From Neorhizobium tomejilense (GTDB lineage Bacteria; Pseudomonadota; Alphaproteobacteria; Rhizobiales; Rhizobiaceae), in NCBI GenBank assembly GCA_002968845.1, contig PVBG01000015.1:62001-126000 (forward strand): a stretch of DNA of 64,000 nt, read 5' to 3'. Below are positions 8,147 through 15,280 of the stretch, one piece after another; position 1 is the first letter of the stretch; every line of letters begins with the position of its first letter. Position numbers and translations under genes: made by a program. The notes beneath the pieces are model-generated. The model ran no database searches and was not told the DNA's origin. It worked only from the letters and a program-made list of their open reading frames with translations.

Positions 8147-9625
8147 TCAGTGCAGCGGCAGGCCCTGCAGCGGCCAGGCGAGCGTGGCAAAGACCACGAT
8201 CAGCGCGACGAACGGAACGATCAGCAAACCGGCAAACCGGATCAGGTCGGCTTGTCCGAAAGGCGGCGGATCCATTGCGGCAAATAGCGCCACCGGCTTG
8301 GCGGATACCATCAGCGTCTGGCAGAAGCCGCTTCCCAGTGTGACGACCATCACCAAATTGAGCGGATCAACACCGAGAGCTGCGGCCGGCAAGGCAAGCG
8401 CAGGTATGAGGATGGTTACCCTCGCCGTGCGCGAGGTGATGACGAGGTGCGAGAGCGTCGAGACGATTGCTGCGAAGGCGACGATCAGCGCAGGCCAGGT
8501 GGCAATGCCATTGCCTGCAAGCCCAACCACCCGCTCGGCCAGCACCTGCGCCGTCCCCGTCTCAAGCAACGCCTCGCCGATGACGAGCGTGCCGGCCAGG
8601 AAGAGCAGGAGGTTCCACTCCACGCCCCTGAGAGCTGTTTTCAGCGGCAGGCCGGAGACCCTTTGGTTGGCCAATAGAAGAGCCGCGGCGATGCCAATCA
8701 GAGGCATGCCGATGCCGTGCATGGGCTGGGCCGCGAAGAGGAGGATCATTGCGCCGGTGATGGCGAGCACGGTCCATTGCTGGGGTGTCAGGGAGGTGGG
8801 AGTTTCGTCGGCGATCGGCTTCGCGATCGCCATCGCCCGCTCGTCCCCGGTAAGGAAAAGGCGCAGCAGCACCGCGCAGGCGCCGAGCGAACACAGCAGC
8901 GAGAACGGGCCGGCCAGCGCGATCCAGCCCAAGAAGCCGGGACTTTGCCCGCGCAGGTGCTCCATCATGCCGGCGGCGACGAGGTGAGCGCCGGCGCCGA
9001 TCAGCGACGCTCCAGCGGAGAGCAGGATGACCGAGGGAAAAAGCAGCGCGAGTGCCAGGTTGACCCGCGCATTGCCGATCGCCGCCGCGAGCCCGAGATA
9101 AACGGGCGCCAACATTGCCGCTCGGGCCGAGGTCGAGGGAATGATGAAGGCGGTGGCGAAGATCAAGAAGGTGAGCGCCCAGAACAGGCCCTGCACGGTC
9201 CCGAACCGGGCGAGCAGCCGGCGGATGATGTGTTCGATCACGCCGACCTGCCGCAGCACACCGGCAACGACGAACGCTGCCAGCATCAACCAGACGATTT
9301 CATTGCCGAGGGAGCGATAGAGCACGTCCTCGTCGATCGCGCCGAAGACAGCCAGAACCGCAGCACCGGCGAGTGCAACGGGCGTATCCGGCAGGTCGAG
9401 GATGGTCCAGGCGGTCGTCGTTGCGACAAAGACAGCGAGCGTCAGCCGCATGGGCATGGTGAGGCCGTCAATTGCCAGGAAGATCAGCATGCCGCTGAAC
9501 GTGAGCACGATTGCCGCCGCGATCTGCTTGACGCGGGTGAGCGGTACCGTGCGCTCCAAGGTCGCAGACGGTTCCCCACGCCGATCGGCGTGGGGTCCGG
9601 GAGGGGCGATTGCATAAAGGGCCAT
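8147..9625 (-). CDS. SLC13/DASS-family anion transporter
   Basis: This is a 492-aa integral membrane protein with about a dozen hydrophobic helices in two repeats, resembling the Na_sulph_symp/divalent anion:sodium symporter family. Helical-hairpin regions of the family type are visible around FIIPSTSARAAMLAP and VITSRTARVTILIPAL. Two ATGs are adjacent (9628 and 9625). The second is preferred because AGGAGG lies 5 nt before it. Substrates of this family are di- and tricarboxylates or sulfate. Next to glycerate kinase, a hydroxy-dicarboxylate or tartronate-like acid is a reasonable guess only. Confidence 0.83.
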   Translation of the reverse strand: MALYAIAPPGPHADRRGEPSATLERTVPLTRVKQIAAAIVLTFSGMLIFLAIDGLTMPMRLTLAVFVATTTAWTILDLPDTPVALAGAAVLAVFGAIDEDVLYRSLGNEIVWLMLAAFVVAGVLRQVGVIEHIIRRLLARFGTVQGLFWALTFLIFATAFIIPSTSARAAMLAPVYLGLAAAIGNARVNLALALLFPSVILLSAGASLIGAGAHLVAAGMMEHLRGQSPGFLGWIALAGPFSLLCSLGACAVLLRLFLTGDERAMAIAKPIADETPTSLTPQQWTVLAITGAMILLFAAQPMHGIGMPLIGIAAALLLANQRVSGLPLKTALRGVEWNLLLFLAGTLVIGEALLETGTAQVLAERVVGLAGNGIATWPALIVAFAAIVSTLSHLVITSRTARVTILIPALALPAAALGVDPLNLVMVVTLGSGFCQTLMVSAKPVALFAAMDPPPFGQADLIRFAGLLIVPFVALIVVFATLAWPLQGLPLH

Positions 9626-9657
9626 CATACCCTCCTTTCAGTCTCTCAGGCTGCGGT

Positions 9658-10017
9658 TCAGTCGTCGTCGGACGACGAATTCGAAGAGGAATTGGAAGAA
9701 GAATTCGAGTTTGAGTTGCTCGATGAGTTAGACGAGCCGTTCGAACTGGAATTGCTCGACGAATTGGAATTGCTGTTGGAGTTCGAGTTCGAGCTGGAAT
9801 TGCTCGAGGAATTCGACGAGCTGTTGGAATTGCGGTTCGAGCTCCACTCACCGCGCCGATCGTCATCCCGACTGCGGCTGTAGCGGACGTGGCTCGCCGT
9901 GCTGCCGCGCGTCATTTTCTGCAAAAAGCGATGCACCGGGTCGTCGGCGACAGCAGGTGCAGGTGCTGCGGCGCCGATCAACAGGAATGCGCTCAGGGCT
10001 GAGATGAACTTCTTCAT
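9658..10017 (-). CDS. Small secreted Asn/Ser-repeat protein
   Basis: The 119-aa protein has a Sec signal peptide (MKKFISALSAFLLIGAAAPAPAVA, cut before DDPVH), a short basic middle (SRSRDDDRR), and a tail from about residue 59 to 116 made almost only of Ser and Asn in SSN/SNSN units, ending DDD. The start at 10017 has AAAGGAGA 8 nt upstream. An upstream extension to 10122 is not supported. The codons for Ser and Asn vary along the repeat, so the composition looks kept at protein level rather than by DNA slippage. No family is recognised. It lies near an ECF sigma/anti-sigma/subtilase locus on the same strand as the sigma gene. Confidence 0.7.
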   Translation of the reverse strand: MKKFISALSAFLLIGAAAPAPAVADDPVHRFLQKMTRGSTASHVRYSRSRDDDRRGEWSSNRNSNSSSNSSSNSSSNSNSNSNSNSSSNSSSNGSSNSSSNSNSNSSSNSSSNSSSDDD

Positions 10018-10197
10018 GGCACTTCTCCTTTGAGGGACAGCCTCGTTGGCTGCGAGTGAGAAACGGCAATGGGCGAGGATTATTCCAGGCAAAACAGAAT
10101 ATTTTTCAACAAGATAGGCCATAGACAGGATCCACGCGGCATCGCCGCCGCTGTGCGAGTCAGCGACGGGCAGATCGGGCGGTCCTCGTTGAAAAGG

Positions 10198-10914
10198 TCA
10201 TCGCTGGGCGCGGGCGAACCGGCGATACCAGCCATCGGCGGCAAGCGTCTTTCGCCAGATCGTCTTTCGCACAGTGCCCTCGGCAGCGCTTTCGGCGCGG
10301 ATATCGGCGGCGAGGTCGGATGTCTCGCGGTGGAAGGGGATAACCTGGACGATCGGCGTGCCACGTTCCAGCACATGCAGGCCGTCCTCGCCGGTGGCGA
10401 AGAAAGGGAAGTGAATTTCCGATTGGTAGGTGTCTGTGTCGACGACGCCTGCGACGACCTCGAAGACACCGTTCGGGCGGTTGAGCGGCGGTACGAAGAG
10501 GCAGCTCCAGCCGGGCGGAGTGCGGATGGTCCAGTGGTTGTGGAATTTGCAGGGCGGCATTGAATCACGCGGATGGCCGGCAACCTGATGGCCGGCGTGA
10601 TTGCTGACCATCGTCCGGTCGAAATCCCAACCGCAATCGACGTTCTTGCCGTCAGCAGAAATTTCCAGCCGGACAGTGGCTGACAGGCCGATAATCCAGC
10701 CAGCTGCCATGGCATCGAGGAATGGCATGCAGCGCTTCACCGTCAGGCCGCTGTTTGTGGGGGAGATATGGGCGTGGTCCACCGGTGGAAGCTTCCGGAA
10801 CCAGTCCGGGAGCGCCGTTTTGGCCCGAACCGGCGGCGGGATCACTCCTTCGTCTTCCTTGCGGCACGAAAAGATCAGTCGGGGCTGTGGCTTCCTCAGA
10901 AGGGTAAGTGCCAT
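10198..10914 (-). CDS. Uncharacterised 238-aa protein (possibly DUF6065-like)
   Basis: This is a soluble protein with no signal peptide, rich in Pro, Trp and His. It contains PPVRAKTALPDWFRKLPP near the N-terminus, a central CGWDFDRTMVSNHAGHQV and HNHWTIRTPPGWSCLFVPPLN, and HFPFFATGEDGLHVLERGTPI. This pattern recalls DUF6065-type proteins, but I could not check that. The start at 10914 has GAGGAG 7 nt upstream; the earlier ATG at 10929 overlaps that ribosome site. It is flanked by the repeat protein and the anti-sigma gene, all on the minus strand. Its role is unknown. Confidence 0.75.
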   Translation of the reverse strand: MALTLLRKPQPRLIFSCRKEDEGVIPPPVRAKTALPDWFRKLPPVDHAHISPTNSGLTVKRCMPFLDAMAAGWIIGLSATVRLEISADGKNVDCGWDFDRTMVSNHAGHQVAGHPRDSMPPCKFHNHWTIRTPPGWSCLFVPPLNRPNGVFEVVAGVVDTDTYQSEIHFPFFATGEDGLHVLERGTPIVQVIPFHRETSDLAADIRAESAAEGTVRKTIWRKTLAADGWYRRFARAQR

Positions 10915-10989
10915 GGCGGTTCTCCTCATGAATTGATGCGAGAAGAACGACGCCGGGAAAGATTTATTCCTGATTTGCGAAAATAATCG

Positions 10990-11730
10990 TCAGGGTGCGA
11001 GGGCCGCTCGCTCCTCTTCGGCGGACAGCGGTGTACCGGCCTGGATCGACGAAAGATATACATCGATCGTTTCTTGCGAGGAGGCCGGCACATAGCCCTC
11101 GGCTGTCGCAGATGTCAGCGCGAGCTGTGTCACCCAGGCTTGATCATGTCGGCAGGCGATGGAGAGCGTGCTGCCCGACGCTTGCTTCAATTCGTATTCG
11201 CGGCAGAGAGAGCCGTTTTTGTCGCGAAAGGTGGCGATGATATGCAGCATCTCTCCGGACCCGAGCGCAATATCCCGGCCGGAGGCTTCGCGGTCCAGCA
11301 CCCCGGCGACCTGGGCGCTGGAATTCATCGCGGATGGGTTCCGATTGAGACCTATTGTGAAACCGACAACACCGGTGATCACCAGAACAATGCCTGCCGC
11401 CAGGGGCATGACCCAGCGGTGCTCTGCCCAGCGCTTCACCTGTTGCTGCCTCGGGCGCAAGGCCACGACGTTGCTGCCTTCGGATTGCCTGCCTTGCGCT
11501 TCGTCCGCCATGCGGCGCACGGATGCCAGCAGTGCCTCCGGCAACGGCTCGTCGATCAACGGTTTCAACGCGCTGGCGACCAGCAGGCGGCTTTCGAGGA
11601 ACACAGCCAGCCGCTCGGCCAGTGCCTCGTCCGCCGCAAGGGCTGTTTCAAGCCTGACGCTTGTCGCCTCATCGAGTTCGCCGTCTGCGAACGCCATCAA
11701 TGTCTCGTCGTCAAAATCATATCGGGTCAT
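10990..11730 (-). CDS. Anti-sigma factor, single-pass membrane protein
   Basis: The 246-aa protein begins MTRYDFDDETLMAFADGELD, typical of anti-sigma N-termini. One membrane helix lies about residues 107-128 (VMPLAAGIVLVITGVVGFTIGL), and a roughly 118-residue C-terminal part lies outside. No HxxxCxxC zinc motif is present. Its ATG overlaps the stop of the ECF sigma gene (ATGA, 11730-11727), so the two are translationally coupled. It should hold the sigma factor at the membrane until a signal releases it. A much longer ORF reaching 12093 runs through the sigma gene and is not the real start. Confidence 0.88.
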   Translation of the reverse strand: MTRYDFDDETLMAFADGELDEATSVRLETALAADEALAERLAVFLESRLLVASALKPLIDEPLPEALLASVRRMADEAQGRQSEGSNVVALRPRQQQVKRWAEHRWVMPLAAGIVLVITGVVGFTIGLNRNPSAMNSSAQVAGVLDREASGRDIALGSGEMLHIIATFRDKNGSLCREYELKQASGSTLSIACRHDQAWVTQLALTSATAEGYVPASSQETIDVYLSSIQAGTPLSAEEERAALAP

Positions 11731-12284
11731 ACGATGCCGCCTTTCGCATCGGACGAACGTCGTTCCCCGAAACTTATTCCTGTCAGCTCTGCAAGATTTT
11801 TTCGTGCCCGGGCGAGACGGCTCATCACAGTTCCAATCGGGATCGACAGCACGTCGGCTGCGTCGTGGTAGCTCAGTTCTTCGACACAGACCAGCACCAG
11901 CACTTCGCGCTGCTCGTCCGGCAGCTTCTGTAGCGCAGCGATGACTTGGAGCAGGTCCATGCGAGCAAGCGATGCGGCCTCGCCGGATGGAATGGAGATC
12001 CCGCTTGCTTCTTCCAGGTCGGCCTGAGGACCGGCCGTTTTTTGGCGCCTCAGATGGTCGATCCACAGATTGCGTAGAATGCGAAACATCCACGCGTCGA
12101 ACCTGCTGTCGGGCGCAAAACTGTCAGCGGCAAGGATCGCGCGCTCGCACGCCGCCTGCACCAGATCGTCGGCAAGCTCCCTTGAGCGGCAGAGCGATAT
12201 CGCAAACCGTCTCAGGTTCGGCAGGAAGGCAACCAGCCGTTCCGGTACTGTCTGCATGTCGGTGGCCATCCCACTTTTTTGCAT
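11727..12284 (-). CDS. ECF-family RNA polymerase sigma factor
   Basis: The 185-aa protein has a region 2 (LCRSRELADDLVQAACERAI, FDAWMFRILRNLWIDHLRR) and a region 4 (LPDEQREVLVLVCVEELSYHDAADVLSIPIGTVMSRLARARKNL), the standard ECF architecture. Starts at 12284, 12269 and 12257 are all in frame and none is clearly favoured. It is divergent from the secreted subtilase gene and coupled to the anti-sigma gene downstream. The 106-bp gap between the divergent genes holds a candidate ECF promoter. Confidence 0.92.
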   Translation of the reverse strand: MQKSGMATDMQTVPERLVAFLPNLRRFAISLCRSRELADDLVQAACERAILAADSFAPDSRFDAWMFRILRNLWIDHLRRQKTAGPQADLEEASGISIPSGEAASLARMDLLQVIAALQKLPDEQREVLVLVCVEELSYHDAADVLSIPIGTVMSRLARARKNLAELTGISFGERRSSDAKGGIV

Positions 12285-12289
12285 GGCAG

Positions 12290-12314
12290 GGAATAAGCTG
12301 TCGAGTCAAACGTA
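12290..12314 (+). promoter_or_regulatory. Candidate ECF-type promoter for the subtilase gene
   Basis: GGAAT (12290-12294), a 16-nt spacer and CGTA (12311-12314) resemble the alphaproteobacterial ECF consensus GGAAC-N16/17-CGTT, with one mismatch in each box. It points to the subtilase start at 12391. Confidence 0.35.
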
Positions 12315-12390
12315 CTTCCGGGATAGGTTAATCGGAAGCAGCTTCGCAGTCTGAGAAACTGGATCGGGAAAGCTGCCACGGAGACAGATC

Positions 12391-13803
12391 ATGCTGCTCA
12401 TAGTCATAGTAAAATCATTGCGCTGCCTTGCTGCCATAGTCACCGTGGGAGCAATCATGGCCCTGCCCCTGCCCCTGAGCGGAGTTGCATTCACCATTCC
12501 CGCCGCGCTTGCCGATGACGACGATGGAGATGACGATGGTGGCGACGATGACGGCGGCGGTGAAAGTGGAGGACGCGGTGGCAGCGACGGATATTATCGT
12601 GGTGGAGGCGGGTTAACCGACCTACGTTCGCTCTTTCGCTGGCCTTCCCGGGAGCGTCGTGCACCCGCGAGCGGTGCGACCCCAGTGCCAGTCCGTTCGC
12701 AGAACGAGCTTGTCGCGATGGACCTTGAGGAAGCCGCTATCATCGGGTTGGTCCAGGAGGGGTTCGTCATTGAAGATCGCACCCAGGTTTCGATCATTGG
12801 CAGCGAAATGGTCCGGCTTACCGTGCCGCGTAACATGACGCTCGCTGCAGCGCGTGCTGCAGTTGTTGCTCGCAGCGCGACGGCGTCGGTCGATTTCAAC
12901 CACTTCTACCAGCCGCAAACGGAAACCAGAGGAGGCTGCACGGGGCATGGCTGTGCCCTTGTCCGCGAGATCGTTGGTTGGCCGGCCGGCGAGGTCGCGG
13001 GATGTTCGAAGCAACACCGCATCGGTCTCATCGACACGGCGATCAATATCGACCACATGGCCCTGATGAACAGCCGGCTGGAGGTCATTCGTCTCGGTAA
13101 CGAGGAGGAGACGAAATCCGGGGCGCAGCATGGCACTGCTGTCGCCGCCCTTCTGGTCGGCACCTCAGACAGTCGGGTTCCAGGCCTGCTGCCGGGAGCC
13201 GAGCTCATCGCCGTCGATGCCTTTCGGCGCTTTGGCAGATCGGCGGATATTGCCAGCACGTATGATCTCGTGCGCGCGCTCGATCTGCTAAGCCAACGTG
13301 ACGTCAAGGTCGTCAACCTGAGCTTGACCGGTCCGGCAAACGCGCTGCTGGAGAGGTCAGTGGAAGCGGCGACCGGCCGCGGCATGATCCTCGTGGCGGC
13401 CGCCGGCAATGACGGTCCAAATGCCAAGCCCGTTTACCCCGCGGCCTATGGCGATGTGATTGCCGTGACGGCAGTCGACAAGGCGCGCAACCCTTACCGA
13501 CGTGCCGTCCGGGGCGATCATATCGACATTGCTGCTCCCGGCGTCGGCGTCTGGACTGCGGCGTCCATTTCCGGTGCCCGACAGAAAACCGGAACATCCT
13601 TCGCCGCACCCTTCGTAACGGCAGCAGTCTCGATGTTGATTGCTGAGGAGCCGGGTATGTCGCTTGAAAGACTGGAAGCCAAGATAAGTCAATTGACGGA
13701 CGACATTGGGGAGCCCGGGAAAGACCCTGTGTTCGGTTGGGGTCTCCTAGACGCAAGTGAGCTTTGCAAAGGCAACGGCGAGATCAAGCCATCCGCCCTA
13801 TGA
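12391..13803 (+). CDS. Secreted S8-family serine protease (subtilase)
   Basis: The 470-aa protein has an N-terminal hydrophobic export segment ending about residue 41 (AALA), then an extreme Asp/Gly stretch (about residues 42-65), then a subtilase domain. The catalytic triad is Asp215 (GLIDTAI), His247 (QHGTAVAAL) and Ser403 (GTSFAAPF). The oxyanion Asn is Asn340 (AAAGNDG). All are intact. It is divergent from an ECF sigma/anti-sigma pair, a neighbourhood in which the protease is plausibly under the sigma factor or helps process its signal. The acidic stretch could bind calcium or act as a prosegment; that is inference. Confidence 0.9.
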   Translation: MLLIVIVKSLRCLAAIVTVGAIMALPLPLSGVAFTIPAALADDDDGDDDGGDDDGGGESGGRGGSDGYYRGGGGLTDLRSLFRWPSRERRAPASGATPVPVRSQNELVAMDLEEAAIIGLVQEGFVIEDRTQVSIIGSEMVRLTVPRNMTLAAARAAVVARSATASVDFNHFYQPQTETRGGCTGHGCALVREIVGWPAGEVAGCSKQHRIGLIDTAINIDHMALMNSRLEVIRLGNEEETKSGAQHGTAVAALLVGTSDSRVPGLLPGAELIAVDAFRRFGRSADIASTYDLVRALDLLSQRDVKVVNLSLTGPANALLERSVEAATGRGMILVAAAGNDGPNAKPVYPAAYGDVIAVTAVDKARNPYRRAVRGDHIDIAAPGVGVWTAASISGARQKTGTSFAAPFVTAAVSMLIAEEPGMSLERLEAKISQLTDDIGEPGKDPVFGWGLLDASELCKGNGEIKPSAL

Positions 13804-13806
13804 GCC

Positions 13807-13853
13807 CGAGCGTCGGGCGCTCGTGTCCAGAATCTGAAGGTCTAAACCTTCAG
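13807..13853. terminator. Two hairpins after the subtilase gene
   Basis: A 6-bp stem with a 5-nt loop (13807-13823) and an 8-bp stem with a 4-nt loop (13834-13853) follow the stop codon. Neither has a T-run. They probably mark the 3' end of the subtilase transcript. Confidence 0.5.
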
Positions 13854-13924
13854 GCGGGAACAGCTGGAACGTGGTGCTGAGGAATAGCCGTGTTTCAGCC
13901 GGGAACAATATATTTGGAGGTATT

Positions 13925-13980
13925 ATGCCGGTAAAAGGCGCAGGCTTGCGGATCATATTATCGGTCATCTCAAGCGCCCT
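13925..13980 (+). pseudogene. 5' stub of a secreted-protein gene, cut by the IS remnant
   Basis: GGAGG lies 6 nt before the ATG at 13925, and the frame opens with a signal-peptide-like MPVKGAGLRIILSVISSALL. At about 13981 the sequence becomes the antisense of an IS3-type orfB, so the remaining codons (stop at 14062) read through transposon DNA. The original gene beyond its signal peptide is lost. A GGGAAC just upstream (13906-13911) might belong to its promoter. Family unknown. Confidence 0.4.
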
Positions 13981-14400
13981 GCTGACGCCAAATGTCCGGC
14001 ATGCCAGCGCTATACTCACACCGCGTTGCGCCACTGCTTTCTCGGCCGGCTCTCAGCGCTGAGATGGCCGCGTCATTTTTTTCCGAGAGCCTCCTTCAGC
14101 AGATCCGCCTGCATGCTCAAGTCGGCATACATCCGCTTCAATCGGCGGTTCTCTTCCTCAAGAGCCTTCATCTGGCTCATCATCGAAGCGTCCATACCGC
14201 CATACTTCGCCCGCCACTTGTAAAAACTGGCAGTGCTGATGCTATGCTCCCGGCAAAGCTCAGGCCCAGGAACTCCGCCTTCCGCCTGGCGCAACACCGC
14301 CATGATCTGCGCTTCGGTAAATCGGCCTTTCTTCATCAAAATCTCCTCGAGCATCTTGCCGAGAAAATTCTACTTTTGAAGACCCTTATTCACGGGGAGG
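13981..14400 (-). mobile_element. IS3-family (IS407-like) remnant
   Basis: This contains complete orfA and only about the first 30 codons of orfB. orfB would be reached by slippage on the A7 run (14082-14076) at the end of orfA. It is recognisable by VAQRGVSIALACRTFGVS and is broken off after 13981. It also has a nonsense TGA at 14055-14053 where CGA is expected. The right edge is not resolved (between about 14380 and 14409). No intact terminal inverted repeats or target duplication were seen. It cannot transpose by itself. Confidence 0.8.
14073..14336 (-). CDS. IS3-family transposase OrfA (remnant element)
   Basis: The 87-aa protein has the helix-turn-helix typical of IS3 OrfA (MKKGRFTEAQIMAVLRQAEGG, HSISTASFYKWRAKYGGMD) followed by the leucine-zipper coiled coil. 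It ends at GKK on the A7 slippery run. GAGGAG precedes the ATG at 14336. The companion catalytic OrfB is truncated, so the protein is probably non-functional in transposition. Confidence 0.85.
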   Translation of the reverse strand: MKKGRFTEAQIMAVLRQAEGGVPGPELCREHSISTASFYKWRAKYGGMDASMMSQMKALEEENRRLKRMYADLSMQADLLKEALGKK

Positions 14401-14609
14401 ATTACCCTTTGCGCCTCGCCGATGGAAGCATGAAGCCAGACGGCCGCCTCCCACTTACAGCGCGGCTCCGGCAGCAACTGGAGAGCCCAGCGCCAAACCG
14501 ATATTGCCGCTTTCGCATCTCCGCGATCAAACAGATCATTTCCCTGTTCGGAAAGTTCCGTGACGCGGTCGTGGATATCGTCGGGAAGCCCCTCTTGCGC
14601 ATTATTCAA
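14370..14609 (-). pseudogene. Truncated TPR-like immunity-type gene
   Basis: The frame opens from a TTG at 14609. About 65 residues resemble the N-terminus of small TPR proteins often found beside Rhs/PAAR toxins (GNDLFDRGDAKAAISVWRWA, LQLLPEPRCKWEAAVWLHAS). After about 14409 the frame runs into IS-remnant DNA and stops at 14370. The rest of the TPR protein is missing. It follows the intact presumed immunity gene by 37 bp, suggesting a second immunity or helper gene of the same effector module. Function is by resemblance only. Confidence 0.5.
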
Positions 14610-14646
14610 CGCGAGCAGCCTTTGTTTCCGATAGAGAACTTCACTT

Positions 14647-15279
14647 CTAACGAGGAAGTATCGAAACTTCTAAAGCGTCGTTCATGAAGCAGTAAACCCC
14701 CCCCGCCGACCAGAGCCTGTAAGCCTCATCGAAAGAATTAGCCAAAGACGTTAACGGAGATAGCAAATACCGCGTTACGTCCAAATTTGTGGAAAGTTGA
14801 TACACAGCTTCCTTGAGTTCAAGCATTATTTCTTCGGAAACCAAGTAATTATCTCTAAACATATCTGATATAAAATCCACATAGTCCGCGTGAATAATGT
14901 CATCTCGTCTAGTGTGATCTTCCACCTCTTTGGAATTAGTCACAAAAGATACCGGGAGCGCAAGAATTTCATCGCTGAGGTCATTGAGATTTTTGTCTGA
15001 CAAAAGTTTCGTGACTTCTAGCTGAAACTTTGCTGCGATCTCTAACGCCTCAGCACTTGAAACCCGCTTGTTTTCATCCGGCCTCCAATAACCGCGATTG
15101 ACGTTCCCTTCGAAGAACGCATGCAATCGGCTTGTGGCGGCTTCGCCTTGCTCGAATGGTGCAAAAATCGTCTTGAGTTCTGCAAAGCTCTGATGCTCTC
15201 GGAAGAGATTTGCAAAATGCCCATTGGGAAATGCATTTGCATCGCTGCAAAATATCGTCCAATCGTCGAGTAAACTCAT
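14647..15279 (-). CDS. Presumed immunity protein of the PAAR-like effector
   Basis: This is an acidic, soluble 210-aa protein with no recognised domain and no signal peptide. It begins one base after the effector stop codon, with AGGA 7 nt before its ATG inside the effector's last codons, the tight spacing typical of toxin-immunity pairs. Its DNA is visibly more AT-rich than the T6SS core genes, a sign of recent acquisition. It contains two His-rich spots (VEDHTRRDDIIHADYVDF). A cytoplasmic location would mean the toxin acts in the cytoplasm. The role is inferred from position. Confidence 0.65.
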   Translation of the reverse strand: MSLLDDWTIFCSDANAFPNGHFANLFREHQSFAELKTIFAPFEQGEAATSRLHAFFEGNVNRGYWRPDENKRVSSAEALEIAAKFQLEVTKLLSDKNLNDLSDEILALPVSFVTNSKEVEDHTRRDDIIHADYVDFISDMFRDNYLVSEEIMLELKEAVYQLSTNLDVTRYLLSPLTSLANSFDEAYRLWSAGGVYCFMNDALEVSILPR

Positions 15280-15280
15280 T

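Noticed and set aside
9658..9850. Possible CRISPR or tandem DNA repeat
   Set aside because: The units are short, imperfect and in phase with codons. There are no equal-length spacers, so it is a protein low-complexity region.
8717..9883. Plus-strand frame ending in an acidic Glu/Phe/Leu repeat
   Set aside because: It is antisense to the SLC13-type gene and to the Asn/Ser-repeat gene. The acidic repeat is the complement of the Ser/Asn codons, and the minus-strand frame has the signal peptide and ribosome site.
11731..12093. N-terminal extension of the anti-sigma frame
   Set aside because: It runs through the ECF sigma gene in another frame. The ATG at 11730 gives the family N-terminus and a classic ATGA overlap.
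13798..14034. Minus-strand 78-codon frame as a separate gene
   Set aside because: Its beginning is the orfB fragment of the IS remnant and the rest is unrelated sequence. It is listed within the mobile element instead.
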